Of a DNA stretch of 64,000 nucleotides, positions 42,151-54,006 are shown in pieces. The stretch's first letter is position 1, and each line of letters opens with the position of its first letter. The notes beneath the pieces were generated by a model that was not told where the DNA came from, searched no databases, and saw only the letters and a list, made by a program, of their open reading frames with translations. Origin of the DNA: Halocaridina rubra (taxonomy: Eukaryota; Arthropoda; Malacostraca; Decapoda; Atyidae); assembly GCA_037179515.1 (NCBI GenBank), contig JAXCGZ010001900.1, positions 171,001 to 235,000 on the forward strand, written 5' to 3'. The translations under genes and the position numbers were made by a program.

Positions 42151-43000
42151 AGGTTAGTGTGAAAACAGCTGGCTTCTCTACTTGGAGTTTGTTGTCTCAC
42201 AAATACTTTTTTTAAGCTAACATAGATTTGCTTTAGCTTTTAATAAATACTAATTATTCAGCCAACCATTTTCCTGGTAATATACACTCTAACTTAAATT
42301 TTGACTCTTTTAAGCATAAATACCACATGCAGAAAAGTTAAGCTTAAATATGCAGCTGAGGAAATCACCAGAAGCCTAAAAAGAACTTGCCACCTACAGG
42401 AAACTGTAGGTAACGGTTTTTTTTCTTTTTTTTTATATACATTTAAGTGCTAATCAAATCTCTTCAAAAATAGTATTACGAAAATCATCTCTTAATCAAG
42501 ATGTGAAATTGCAGGATAAAGTTAATCACCAATAAGCAAAATTAAAATGACAAAATGACAAAAAGGTTATTGGCACATATACTCAACAAATATTGGCAGT
42601 TTGCTATTTTATATGTATTACATTTTTATTACTAAACTAACTGCTATGAGAAGAATATTTATTAAAATATTTTTTTTTAAACCAAGATATGAAACCAAAG
42701 CATCAAGTTAGTCATAAATAATAAAGCTCTCCTGAATATCAATGAATGGCACCTCTTCTACTTCTTCCTTCCTAATGGCCGTCTTCTTTCCCCTTTCCAA
42801 AGGTTATTGAGGGGTCGCAATTTAAATCACGTATTATACGTTTTCCTTATTGTCTTTCATCTAGCTTGTTGCAGTGTCTCTGTTCGCTAGTCACGTCTCA
42901 CCTGCCACATAAAAAAGTTGTGTCTGTTGTGCCATGTGTATGTATATTACTCATCCACATTCACCATGGCACATTGAAGTGGAACTAACGCCATGGGTAC
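42151..43000. other. No gene recognised; may include the start of Ty3-5
   Basis: AT-rich DNA with two loosely similar blocks (AATCAAGATGTGAAA near 42494 and AACCAAGATATGAAA near 42680). From 42760 it becomes CT-rich and less AT-rich, possibly the 5-prime flank or LTR of Ty3-5. I found no matching second LTR near 47 kb. Confidence 0.35.
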
Positions 43001-43159
43001 TGCTGTGACGACACGGTCACCCCTTCCAGCCCTCACTTGATGACATAATCCAGATGACACATCATGGTTGCCTCACCAGCTCTTTGTCAGTGCAGAATGT
43101 TGCAATTGAGTCAGCTACGGGTCATGACGACCCTGGTTCCAGCAAACATCTTCCCTTTT

Positions 43160-43960
43160 CCAGTGTGTGTCAGGTATTGTGGTATCCTCTGCTCCAGAGA
43201 AGCGTAAGGTTGAAATATCTTCTACCACCTTCAAGACATGCAAGCTGTCCTTGGAAGTTTGGATGTTTATTAACAGGTGGTCCTACCTGGAAGTCGCTAT
43301 ACATATATGGCTCAACTGCATGCCAGTTTTTTTTATCAAGGCTTGGTTTGAGTTATTTCAGAAAAATGTGGATGAGTTTACTCTCAAGCATACCTTGGTT
43401 GGTAACAAGGCTTTAGTTCTCCATGCTACTAGTCTAATTCACGCTTGACTGTGCTTTTAAGTGCCGTAATTGTAACCATAATCTCAGTGATTTTACGACA
43501 TTACTAAAACTAAATGGAAAGATTAAGTGACCTAGTATTAAAAATGAATATCTATCAAGATTATTTTTTGCATGATAGTTTAAATAAGCTTAGATTTAGG
43601 TGCTCCGCCTTTGAGGTTCTGTTAAGAGACTCGGGATTTAGCAGTCCTTTTTACTGCCAAAATCCACCTACGCAGGTTGCAACATCAATAGAGGTTGCCG
43701 ACAAGGACTCAGTTGTCACCACTATGAACACAACTCCCGGCCACTTCTCACCAAGCCCTGTGGAAATTGAGGAACATGCACTTGGAAAAAAGCTCCTGCA
43801 CCGCCAAGGACATTGCCTGTCATGTATACCAAAAGATTGGGCACTTCAGGAAGTGCTGCAGAAGCAGAAAGAAGGCTTTCTTTACCAAAGTATCTAATGC
43901 CATGAAGGTGGCATCAACTATGTCCCCCCCCCACCCCTCCTTGAAGAGTCATTTCCTCGT
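43160..43960 (+). pseudogene. Ty3-5 gag and zinc knuckle
   Basis: Frame 43167-43448 reads SSAPEKRKVEISSTTFKTCK then LSLEVWMFINRWSYL, resembling the gag start of a Ty3 lineage (APEG.RPEIS...FK.W...W). At 43767-43967 a degenerate knuckle reads CTAKDIACHVYQKIGHFRKC, with the CxxC spacing disturbed but GH and the last Cys kept. Several stops lie between. Confidence 0.55.
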
Positions 43961-44529
43961 CCAGTGAGGAGGGAGTGACCATCCACACCATGGCTGTAGC
44001 TGGCATGTATGTACTGGTGTGTGTGTATGTATGTGTGTGTTTGTGTGTGGCAGGCATGTCGCTGTTTTGCTTGATGCAGTTTCTCCCTACCCAGCTCATG
44101 CACGGCCAAAGTGTGAAGGATATTGCAAAGCACCATCTTCATTGTATGGGCTCTGCAGAGTGCTGCACTACCTTAGATGCTATGGTATCAGTTCAGATTT
44201 ATTTTGTGGAATCTGTCCTTTACTTATGCTTATCTTGGACAGCTTGTAAGAACCTAGGGCTGGTCCCCGACTCCTTCCCACATCATATACCTACTGCGGC
44301 CCCCTCATGGTGGAGGAAGTTTCCTCCCTACCCTGCCCAGCAACCATGCCCTTCCCTCCCCTGATGGAGAATGTTGCAAAACTTCAAGAGTGCTTATTCC
44401 CATATTTCTCGTCAGGCACTTTCATCACTAAGAGGTCATCACTTCCGGTAATGTCAGTGCTTTGACACCACAGACACTTTGACCCTGGATCCCGCTCCTG
44501 TGTTTGCCACACCCCTGCCACCATCCCCA

Positions 44530-45300
44530 AACATTAGGAAAAGGAAGTGAATTTGCAACTTGGCGAAAATGTGCAATGGGGCATCATCCAGCTTATCCCA
44601 CCTGGGGAAGCAACTGAGTGGTGTACCATGATGATGGTAGTGGCTAAGAAAGATGATCACCTTAGATGCATAATTTATTGCCAAAGCCTTAGCGAGTTAT
44701 GTTTGAGGTAAACGATGCACACTCCTGTACTTTTTGACATGGTATCTGGTGTCCCTAGTTGTTCCTCCAAGATGGTGAAGGATGCCTTCCTGGGCTTCCA
44801 CCAGGTGGACTTAGACCAGGAGAGAGGGAAATTGATGACTTTCATCAACCCCTGGGGGAAATACCAGTATTGCTGCACTCCATGGGCAACTGCTTTGCTT
44901 TGAATGCCTATGTGTGATATCTTAGCAATGCCATACTAGACATTCCCCGAAAATGCAAGTATATGAACGACACTCTACTATACAATTACAGCATACAACA
45001 AGCTTTTCAGCATGCACACGACTTCCTGATCACCTGTGCAAAGAATGGGATTACCTTCAAGCTAAAAAAATTCAGGTTCTGCAAACGAGAAGTGAAGTTT
45101 TTGGGCTGTCACATGGGATGGTCCTATGAACCCACCAGCAAGTATTTCTCCACCATAAGGGAGCTCCCTAAGCTCACCACCCAACCATCATGGACACTAG
45201 ATTATGGCATGGCTCATGAACTAGCTGGTCACCTTCCTGGCAACGGCACCCATCATGGAACCTTTTAAGGAACTCCTGAAGCAAGCGACTGGCAAGCAGG
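44530..45300 (+). pseudogene. Ty3-5 reverse transcriptase
   Basis: The text PPGEATEWCTMMMVVAKKDD (near 44600) is the fingers motif. Frame 44715-44903 gives VSGVPSCSSKMVKDAFLGFH with the palm QVDLDQERGKLMTFINPWG. The catalytic box in frame 44963-45268 is YMNDTLLYNYS where (Y/F)VDD is expected, so one catalytic Asp is Asn. It continues with KNGITFKLKKFRFCKREVKF. The lineage (SGVPRH.., TLLYDYS) is one I associate with several invertebrate genomes. Confidence 0.8.
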
Positions 45301-45904
45301 TGTAGTATGATGACCAGCTCCAGAAAAAGTTCTACAAGCAACAGGACATCATCTAACAGTTGCAAAGGACAGAATTTCCTGCTAAAGACTTGTCCCTACT
45401 GTCACAATCACTGAGTGGGGCAAGAAAGTTATCAACTTTGTCATTTTGCAACAATACCGCAGATATACCTCCATGAATACACCCTACTGTTGCAAAGGAA
45501 GTTAATGACTGGCTCTGTATGGTAGCCATCACCTAACGTCTGTGGAGGCTAGGTACGCTGCAGTAGAGGGGAAGGTTTTGGTAGTCACTTGGTGTCTCTG
45601 TAGAGCAAGACTATACCTGTATGGTTCATCAACACTCAAGTTGGTCACTGATCACTATCCCTTGGTGATTCTCTTAGGGGACTGGGCCCTTGCAGATGTG
45701 GTCAACCCAAGGTTATTCTGCTTCAAGGAGGAGACTCTTCAGTTCAAGTTCATCATTAAGTACATGCTTGGCAAAAGGAATTCTGTAACAGACTCTCTTT
45801 CCAGGTTCCCCGCCTCAAGGGTATCCCCAATTTCAGGGGACAACAACCAAAAAGGCGACCTAGCAGAGCCCATGACAGTGGCTACTGTGGCGGCAATATG
45901 TTAG
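45300..45904 (+). pseudogene. Ty3-5 RNase H
   Basis: Frame 45542-45904 carries EARYAAVEGKVLVVTWCLCR with the catalytic Glu, STLKLVTDHYPLVILL with TDH intact, and KYMLGKRNSVTDSLSRFPAS, the usual end of Ty3 RNase H. The earlier DWS..G-type first motif is scrambled around 45400-45440. A frameshift lies before 45542. Confidence 0.8.
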
Positions 45905-46800
45905 GAAGGTGCCATTATAGATGAGGAGACTGTCTCAAGTGCAGTTGCAGAGGACCCTGTCTATCAAGTACTCATAGCTCACTTATTAGCTGGCAATTGG
46001 CCTATCCAAAGGGAGCAGGAATTAGCGTGTCTCTGTCCATTCTGCTATGTGAGAGACAGGCTAGCCATGGTCTAGGACCTGATCACATACACCAACAAGC
46101 AAGGATGCATACCTGGTCATATTGGAATCACTCCACCACAAGATCACAGCTAACTTACACACAGGTCATCAAGGTCTAGACTCAATGTTCAGGCAAGCCA
46201 GACAAACAGCATAGTGGTCCGGCATGGAGGGGCATCTTCAGCACCTCTGCATCGCCTGTGACATTCACACACACTCCTCTTTGTCCAAAGCTCTAATAAA
46301 AGCCCTGCCCCCCAAATAGTCCTTCCAAAAGATGGTGGCAAATCTCGTCCAGCTCAGGGGGCACATGTACCTGGTGTATGCAGATAGACTGAAGGGTTGG
46401 CTAGAGATCGCACATTTTCTCAGACATATCTCCTTCAGTATAATCATCATCAAGCTACAAGGATTCTGTACGTGGTGAGGGGCACCAGATCAACAGTCAA
46501 CAGATAGCGGAACCTACTTGGTAAGCAAGAAAAAACTTGCCTTCTCAAGATATAGTTGGTCTTGGTCCGCTTATTTTCCACACACCACTCACAGTCTAAT
46601 GGCAGAGCCAACGCCACCATCAAGTTAGTTAAAAGAATTTTTTGACTGAACACGGGTTCTAATGGGAGATTGGACAAAGACAAAACATCCAAGGATCTAC
46701 TCCTGTACCTAAACCCACCTCTGAAAGGCATATGCAAATGGGAAGACAGCTCAAAGATGGCGTACTGACAAGGCAAATTTTAAGGTTAGTGGATACTGGT
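45905..46800 (+). pseudogene. Ty3-5 integrase traces
   Basis: The region in the correct place for integrase shows only fragments: a zinc-binding-like segment near 46120-46270 (HHKITANLHTGHQGLDSMFRQ-type text across frames, CIACDIH), and STVNRYRNLLG-like text near 46480-46520 with TPLTV..HGRANATIKLVKR near 46585-46635, the likely third-acidic-residue region with the Glu replaced by Ala. The first two acidic residues are not identifiable. Called mainly from order. Confidence 0.45.
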
Positions 46801-47264
46801 ACTGCACTCTCTATCAAGGACATGGCTCAATTTCCCCTAGGACTAGTTGTATGCCAACTAGACCCTTTGCCCTTGAGCTCACACATCAGGATGCAAGATC
46901 CCTTCTCGAAGCTGCTGGACAGAATGGAAGTCAGTATGGAGACACGGATACATCGACAATATACCATCAGGCTAGATGGAAGTCACAGGATATTCTTAAG
47001 AGTTTGCAAACAATGCGACAATATTGGGCGATGCCCCAACCACATTCCCATCAGGCCGTGTGATCGAAAATCAACCAACTGTCCCTCAATCACCCACGCA
47101 TGTACACTCTCTTCCCACCTCCCACCAACAGAATACAAACCCTACTGTCAACAGAAAAGCCTCACTGGCATTGATGTGCGTGTTATCAGTAATAAGTTAT
47201 CTTTTTTTACTTCAGTATTTATTATCATTAATATTATTTGTTGTCCTTTTAGTCAGCACTTTTT

Positions 47265-47748
47265 ATGTGCATCTGACACCAGCAAGGCAAGTAAACTGGG
47301 CACCAAGAAAATCATTGAGATGATGAAAAAGAGGAAGCTTAAGAACAAGGCAGAAATAGGAGAATTATAAGGACCAGGAAAAGGACAGCCTGAAAGAATA
47401 GTCAAAGTTATTATGACTTAAAAATATGGCAAGATTAGACCATGAGATTATGATGAATACCGGTTTTGAAGGAAGATATATCATAGGAGTTGGAAAAGAT
47501 GGAGAAGGATGAAAGTTCCAGTTTCTGGAGGTGGATGGAAAGAAGCAGTCACTGCACCAACCAATCTGCGAGATACAAATTTCTACACAGTACCTTAGAG
47601 ATGAGGTATGCAACGCACCAACTCATCAAAGAAGTGATGAAAGTAGTAATGATTGAAATGACAAAGACATGATACCTAACTGCGAAGTGAAAGAGAATCT
47701 AGATCAAAAGTAAGAGAAGGATCATTGATGAGTCTGATTGCCTTAGAT
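47265..47748 (-). mobile_element. LINE B6: 3-prime fragment of family B
   Basis: Begins (plus strand) with a worn family end (CTGACACCAGCAAGGCAAG..CTGGGCACCAAGAAAA) and reaches AAGAGAAGGATCATTGATGAG and TCTGATTGCCTTAGAT at 47734-47748. There the sequence changes abruptly to a hAT end. The C-terminal codons match other B copies (for example SLRYCVEICISQIGWCSDCF). A gap near 47600 shortens it. No function remains. Confidence 0.8.
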
Positions 47749-49650
47749 CAGGGGTGCATAACTTTGTGAGCTAATCGGGCCACATCATAAAACATATATC
47801 TAATCAAGGGCCACTAGACTTTACATAAATAGTTTGTAGAATATGTTTAAGGGTAAAAAACACAGTTGCTCACCTGTTTTAATGAGATTTTTGACACTGA
47901 GATTCATGCACAAGCTTTTTTATGATAGGGTGATATTTATGATTGCCATGCTTAAAACAGAGTGCAGATTTGATCACTTAGCCTGATGCGAATATACGAT
48001 TTGTTCTGGATGAGCAGACTAAATACTTGTTCACACAGGTAGGTAGAGCCAAATTAGCTTGCATATATAGCAGCTTTGTTTCTCAAAAATGGAACTTGAT
48101 CTTTGGTCAAACAATTATAAAAGTTGAGCAAATCCCCTTCATTATAGTTGGTACGAAGGCTGTCATTATTCTAAAGATAAATTAGTTCAAATTGTGCTTC
48201 GAATTCCACTACTTCAGGAGATACAGAAAAGGGGTTGCTGAACAGCATCAAATCATTGACTTCTTTCTTGAGGTCCTCAAATCGGCTCTCAAAGGCCTCC
48301 AAAAATTTTCCTAATTTTGTTGCATAGTATTCATGTCTATTGCATACTTTGTGTTTCTCACACATAAGTTTGTAGTTTCGGAAGTGTCTTAAGTCTCCTT
48401 TAACTATTTGTGACTGAAACTATTTTAACTTTTGTTCAAAAGCTATCAAATAGTGGGCTAGCTGAGAAATAAGTTGGTTATTCCCCTGAAATTTACGTTT
48501 CAAGTTATTTAAATGACTTGTGAGATCCACAAGAAATGACAAATCACATTTCAGTCAACATTTTTAAGTACTGGTACTATCTTATTCTTTTCATTAAGAA
48601 ATATCTCAATATCATCCAGAAGATTGATAAATCTTTGCAGTGTATATCCCCTGCTTAACCACCTTACTTGAGTGAAAAACACAAAATCGCCATATTCTGC
48701 TTCAATTTCATTAAGAAATTGCTTGAATTGCCAGTAATGCAAAGCTGAGCGTGACTTGATGAAATTGACTATAGACTAATAGCTGCACCAATCTATTCTG
48801 ATTGCCTATCATTGCAAGAGCCCCATCAGTTGATATACTTACTAACTCGTCCAAATTTAACTCAATTCCTGAAATTTGTTCTAAAAGTCCACTAAGTAAA
48901 TCACTACCAGTTGCCTGCCTTTTCAGTGAACTGAGCCATACAAGTTTCTCATGAATAGAAAAGTCATATGTTACACCACGTGCAAATACAAGTAGCTGAG
49001 CCGTAGATGTAACATCAGTAGATTCATCAGTGGCTAGGGAGAAGTACACAAATTATTAACCTTTCTCCTTCAACTGGTCTACTGTATCACCCGACAAATC
49101 AACAATACGACGTTGCACTGTCATATGATTCAAACTGATATTCTCAAACTTTTTCAAAACATCTGTAGAAAGTTTTTGAGCAGCAAGTAGACTACACTTT
49201 TTTAATGAAATCCCCCCTCTGAAAAAGCCTTGGAATGTTTTGCAATCAGGTTTGCAATTTCATAGGTCACTGCCGTTATGTCCTGTCCCTCATTTTTCTG
49301 AATAAACATATATTTCTGAACTTCAAAACCTTGCATTAGTGATTTAATTTTCTGCTTTCTTAGTTCACCAACGAATTTTTCATAAGACTTGTGATATGTC
49401 AGATAATGCCTTTGTAAATTATATTCCTTACAAACATCTACACTGTTCTGGCATACCAGGCAAATTAATTTTTTTTACACTGATTTCCACAATGAAATAT
49501 TAATCTGTCCATATTTCTTGACATTTTCTATGTTCATCTTCAAGCTTTCTTTTGCGACCTGATTTCTTTTCCAGAGAAGTACTAGAGGCCATAGTACCTA
49601 AGCAAAATTGATCTGTAAACACTGCAATATTGATAAATGCATGGCCCTAC
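47749..49650 (-). mobile_element. hAT-1: decayed hAT DNA transposon, one end visible
   Basis: The left terminus starts CAGGGGTGCATAAC at 47749, immediately after LINE B6, with the GGGCCAC string common in hAT ends. A minus-strand hAT-type transposase lies inside. The expected partner terminus (..GTTATGCACCCCTG) was not found near 49.6-50.1 kb. The nearest candidate, GTTGTGCACCCTTG ending at 54006, has different flanks and appears to belong to another copy. Right boundary is therefore approximate. Confidence 0.75.
47930..49610 (-). pseudogene. hAT-1 transposase (ZBED/GTF2IRD2-like)
   Basis: Reading down the minus strand, CLVCQNS....KEYNLQRHY (49380-49460) is a BED-type zinc finger remnant. 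LATDESTDVTSTAQLL (49000-49040) holds the first catalytic Asp. VSISTDGALAMIGNQNRLV (48800-48850) holds the second. FFTQVRWLSRGYTLQRFI (48620-48690) is the conserved RW motif. CEQVFSLLIQNKSYIRIRLS (47980-48050) holds the third acidic residue and the dimerisation region. The three DDE residues remain, but stops and frameshifts break the protein. It would cut and rejoin DNA at the element ends. Confidence 0.85.
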
Positions 49651-50123
49651 AGCAAGATCTCCCTTTATAGATTGCCAAGAAACTATCGGTGCCCAACAGA
49701 TTGGCTGACTTGGAAAGCTGCCAACTAATCACTTTACGAACTTGCTAAACTGGAATTAGAAAGATCGTTCTGGTAATTTAGAAGTAAACTATAATTTTGA
49801 GTGTAAAAAATAGGTTTGGTATCAGTTTAAATATAAAATAGTATTCGAAGTTATGAGTCATTTCAATTTTGATATAACTCTTTAAGTGGTTGACTTCCCT
49901 TCACAAAAATTAGGTTATTCCCGTCTATACACCATTGCAGACAGACATACATGTTCACCTCTTGTCTCGATTGCTTTCGTGTTTGAGGATGGCCTTAAAA
50001 TTATGAATTCAGTTACTGAACTTATTATAGAAAACGAGATAAAAATATAATACCAAGAAGAGGCAAGCACTCACACATGCATAGCTAAATACATATATAC
50101 ACAGACACATATACATGCATGCA
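49651..50123. other. No gene recognised; possible hAT-1 5-prime region
   Basis: AT-rich DNA without motifs. The last 60 bases (50070-50115) are rich in CA, TA and CATG steps (ACACAGACACATATACATGC), resembling the microsatellite tails that border other LINE A copies. Confidence 0.4.
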
Positions 50124-50514
50124 TTTGAAGAAAATAAAGCTAGAGTTGTAGACCTGATAAGAAAACTTGGAGTAGTGTGTGGTCCTGAAGATACTTTAAC
50201 CAACTAGGTACATAGTCTAGGGTGGGAAAGCAGAGACCAACAAAGCCAACCTCTAAGAGAGGGGACATATGTAGGGAATTACTGATGAGGAAAAAAAGTC
50301 TAATATCTCTTCAAATTTTCAAAGAAGTGTTTATTAGATGATACAGAACACAGAAGGAGATGGAAAGGATCAAAAACTTGTTGCAAAAAGCTAGAAGGTT
50401 AAATGAGGAAAGAAATGAAGAAGAGAAAAAAAAATTTCACTTCAGAGTTCTTCCAGACAAAGGGGAGATAAAGAAGATAATGATAGAAGAACAGGGGATG
50501 AGGCCTCATTAAGA

Positions 50515-51453
50515 TTGTTATACACAAATGCTGATGTATTAGCTGGTAAGACAGTAGGATTAATAGATAAGATACACAACAGAAAGGCAGATATAGTAGC
50601 AGTTACAGAGACTGAGTTGAGTGAGGACATAAACAGTGTCACAGTTTTTCCTAAGGGCTTCAGAATATTAAGGGCTGAAAGATCTGAGAGGACTGGTGGA
50701 GGGATGGCACTGCTCATAAGTGAAAGGATTCAGGTTAAAGAAATAAACTTTGCTATAGAAAGTGAGTTCAAGGAATTTCTTGTTGCTCGCATAAACACTG
50801 GGTCAGAGAGCATTATAGTAACTGTCGTATATAACCCACCAAGGAACCAACATAGGCTGGAAGTTTGTGAGGAAAGTCATATAGGTACTATTGAAGTCAT
50901 AAACTCAGTTGTTAACATGGCACGGGAGAGAAAATATTGGATTTTGATTATGGGAAATTTTAATCTTAAAGAGATAGATTGGATAAATCTTGTCCCACAG
51001 AGTGGTGAAGACTCATTCGGGGCAAGATTCTTAGACTGGGTACAAGGGAATTTCCTACACCAACGTGTACTGGAATCAACGAGGGCCAGGGATGGGGATG
51101 ATCCATCACTACTTGATCTAGTATTCACAGATAACGTGTTGGTTATTGAAAAGATTAAGTATGAATCACCAATTGAAAAGAGTGACCACTGTGTGTTGTT
51201 GATGGAGTATATCATTGAAGATTTTCTTCCTGAGAGTAGAGGCACTGAGGACACGAGGAGAAACTATCCGAAAGGAGATTACCTCAAAATAAATGAGCTT
51301 TTTGCAGTTATTGACTGCAGGATCTTATTTTACAACAAATCTGTGCAAGAAATGTACGACATCTTTTGTGAGAAATATAGGAAGATAGTAGATTGCTGCA
51401 TACTTGTCGCCAAAGTAGGTGTAATTTATGCCAGAGAGAAATGGTTCGAATAA
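50515..51453 (+). CDS. LINE A10 apurinic-type endonuclease (312-codon open frame)
   Basis: The frame opens with the conserved endonuclease start LYTNADVLAGKTVGLIDKIH, followed by IVAVTETELSED (catalytic Glu), FAIESEFKEFLVARINTGSE, and ILIMGNFNLKEIDWINL. The catalytic GDFN is GNFN here, an Asp to Asn change that should inactivate the enzyme. DLVFTDNVLVIEKI and IEKSDHCVLLMEYI follow with SDH intact. It ends at a stop (51451) just before the basic linker. Long and open, but missing an essential residue. Confidence 0.85.
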   Translation: MLYTNADVLAGKTVGLIDKIHNRKADIVAVTETELSEDINSVTVFPKGFRILRAERSERTGGGMALLISERIQVKEINFAIESEFKEFLVARINTGSESIIVTVVYNPPRNQHRLEVCEESHIGTIEVINSVVNMARERKYWILIMGNFNLKEIDWINLVPQSGEDSFGARFLDWVQGNFLHQRVLESTRARDGDDPSLLDLVFTDNVLVIEKIKYESPIEKSDHCVLLMEYIIEDFLPESRGTEDTRRNYPKGDYLKINELFAVIDCRILFYNKSVQEMYDIFCEKYRKIVDCCILVAKVGVIYAREKWFE

Positions 51454-52603
51454 TAAGTGTAAATTATCTTAGGAGTGGAGAGAAAAATGCTGGAAAAGGT
51501 ATAGGAGGAGAAAAAACATAAATTCTTAGTAGACCTATAAATGAGCATGAAATAATTACCTAAGTAAAAGAAGAGAGGCAGAGAGTGACTATGAAAGGGA
51601 CATCACCAGGATTGCTAAAGAAAATCCCAAGCTTTTCCACAGCTTTATCAAAGGAAAACTGAAGCTGAAAGAACAAGTATTAAAGCTTAAGAGAGCAGAT
51701 GGAAGCATCACTGAGATGGATAAAGAGATCTGCAAAGAATTGAACAAGGAGTTTCAGTCAGTTTTTACAGTAGAAAATACCCACCCCCTCTAATTGCAGA
51801 GATAGAAGCTTATGGGCCAGTATAAGAGAACATCATCCTTTCATCCACAGAGGTATGCAAAACGCTGATGGAGTTAGATGTCCTTAAAGCTACAGGTCCT
51901 GATGATATATCCCCTAATGTACTTAAAAAATGCGCAAACTCAATATCAGCGGCACTAAGTATCATATTTAAAAAGTTGCTGGAGTCAGGGGAGATTCAAA
52001 GATGCTTTAAACAAGTGAATTGATACCTATCTTCAAAAGGGAAGGAGGGATACAGCTCTAAACTAAAGACCGGTTTCCTTGACCAGCATTGTTTGCTACG
52101 TTATGGAGAAACTACTGATGAAGCATATCTCTCTTCACTTGGAATCCTTCAACTTTAGTCAGTGAGACAACACGTCTTCAGAGAAGGTAGATCAACAGTA
52201 ACAAACTTATTAGAATATTATGATGAGGTAAGCCGAATCTTACAGGAAAGGGAGGGCTGGGGAGATTGCATATTCCTTGGCTTTCAGAAAGCATTTGACA
52301 CTGTCCCACATGGAGGACTTATTAAGAAGCTGCAAACAATGATTATAATAGGTAGAAATGTCTTGAAATGAATAAAAACATACTTTAGAAGGAGGAGAAC
52401 AGAGGGTTAGAGTAAGACACTCGGTGTCTGAATGGAGAAGAGTTTGTAGTGGAGTTCCACAGGGTTCAGTTTTATTCCTGGTATATGTAAATGACCTACC
52501 AGAGTCTGTAAATTCATTCGTGAATATGTTTGCATATGATGCAAAGATTGTGAAGAAAGTACGAAACGAGAACAATGGTAGAGAACTTCAGGAATATCTA
52601 AAT
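51454..52603 (+). pseudogene. LINE A10 reverse transcriptase, before the MITE
   Basis: Motifs with stops between: TGPDDISPNVLKKCANSISA (near 51895), SQ.RQHVFREGRSTVTNLLE (52155-52220), GDCIFLGFQKAFDTVPHGG (52262-52315), WRRVCSGVPQGSVLFLVYVN (52430-52490), then MFAYDAKIVKKV, where the FADD box has Asp changed to Tyr. The frame 52424-52609 runs into the MITE. Inactive by both stops and catalytic loss. Confidence 0.85.
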
Positions 52604-52947
52604 CAGTGATTGTTAACCAGGGGTGATCGCGCCCCTAGGGGGTGCGAGGCCGGTTCCTATGGGGTGCGAGGATGCTTATGAATAATTAAAGCAAAATATA
52701 TTTTCATATACGCATTATATTTTGCCTGAAAAAAAAAATTGCTTCAGCAGTGTTTTGAGATAGAGATAAACCTAATGTAAACTATATGAATGAAGATTAA
52801 ATAAAATTAAACGTGGTTTTGTTATTAATGCACATCAAATCAACTTTGTACTTTTAGCATTTTTTTTTGTATTTTAGCAATCAGGGGGGGGAGAACTGAC
52901 TGCTGGTTTGGAAGGGGAGCATATACTGAAAAGGTTTAGAACCACTG
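52604..52947. mobile_element. hAT-type MITE (344 bp) with 8-bp target duplication
   Basis: The ends CAGTGATTGTTAACC and GGTTTAGAACCACTG are imperfect inverted repeats (12 of 15 match). They are flanked by ATCTAAAT (52596-52603) and ATATAAAT (52948-52955), a duplication of the LINE A sequence that reads ATCTAAAT once in A5. The 8-base length and TA centre are typical of hAT elements. There is no transposase; the inside is AT-rich with a GGGGTG-rich left end. It would need a hAT transposase in trans. Confidence 0.88.
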
Positions 52948-53670
52948 ATATAAATAGTCTGCATGAGTGGTCAGAAAAGTGGCTAATGAAATTCAATACT
53001 TCAAAATGTAAGGTAATGAGATTGGGCACAAGTGCAAGAAGACCCAAGCATGACTACTCAGTGGCAGGAGTACAACTTCAAGAGACAGAAAATGAGAGAG
53101 ATCTAGCAGTAAACATACTGGCCGATTTGTCTCATGAAATGCATATATATGGCATAGTAAGGGCAGCATATGCTTTCTTAGCAAATGTAAGGGTAGTCTT
53201 CAGGCACTTGGACAAGGAAATGTTCAGAAATAATTATGTAACCTATAAGAGGCCAACACTTGAATATGCAGCCCCCTTTTGGAATCGGCTCTTGAAAAAG
53301 CACGTAGTTAAGCTGGAAAAAGTTCAAAGACATGCCAAGAAGCTGGTGCCATAAATAGGCAATCTCAGCTATGATGAGAGGCTGAGGGAGCTAGATTTAC
53401 CATCACTCGAAGCTAAAAGATTGAGGGGGATATGGTGACAGTCTTCAAATTCCTTCATGGTTATGATAGAGTGGATAGGGATCGATATTTTGATATGGCT
53501 GGCACTAGAACTAGGGGTCATTTGTTGTAGCTTCGTAAGAAAACTTCTTTGCAGGATGTAAGGAAGTACCTTTTTAGTGTAAGAGTAGTTGATAATTGGA
53601 ATTCACTAAGCGAGGGGGTAGTTAATGCTAACTTAATCCATAGTTTTAAGGACCAGTACAATAAGTATCA
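52948..53670 (+). pseudogene. LINE A10 C-terminal region after the MITE
   Basis: Resumes with INSLHEWSEKWLMKFNTSKC and VMRLGTSARRPKHDY (52955-53060). Then VQLQETENERDLAVNILADL, KEMFRNNYVTYKRPTLEYAA, and in shifted frames SYDERLRELDLPSLEAKRL and the VRVVDNWNSLSEGVVN-like end. The first residues of the apparent 148-codon frame (52908-52950) come from the MITE, not the LINE. Confidence 0.85.
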
Positions 53671-53744
53671 CTAAGTGCAAAATGGAACCAATCAGGAGAC
53701 GGGAAGTTACGAGCTTGGGGCTCTTTCCCATAGCGCAATTAGGT

Positions 53745-53901
<157 letters not shown>

Positions 53902-53924
53902 CTTATTTTCTTTTACTGTTGAGT

Positions 53925-54006
53925 GGAGAGTGATATTTGGTGTTTTCTATGATAAATTCGAGGGCGGCCAGATGCTTCATTGAGGGCCGCCGGTTGTGCA
54001 CCCTTG
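53925..54006. mobile_element. hAT-2: terminal fragment
   Basis: The reverse complement starts CAAGGGTGCACAAC and continues with CGGCGGCCCTCAATG and CTGGCCGCCC, a hAT-type terminus related to hAT-1 (12 of 14 terminal bases match CAGGGGTGCATAAC). It abuts family B LINE sequence GTCTAGAG at 54007. Only this end is visible; the other end is lost or replaced by the microsatellite and LINE A10. Confidence 0.65.

Larger units (their letters stand above)
43000..47264 (+). mobile_element. Ty3-5: decayed Ty3/Gypsy element
   Basis: Plus-strand gag, zinc knuckle, reverse transcriptase, RNase H and traces of integrase in the usual order. The base composition is less AT-rich than in neighbouring elements. 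The copy is cut on the right by the 3-prime end of LINE B6 (from about 47265). No LTR is recognised. All domains have stops and frameshifts. Confidence 0.8.

Noticed and set aside
43914..44142. His/Thr-rich minus-strand frames
   Set aside because: They come from a short GTAT/GT-rich stretch read in reverse within Ty3-5.
52908..53354. A 148-codon frame as a novel gene
   Set aside because: The first residues come from the MITE and the rest is the LINE A10 C-terminal region.
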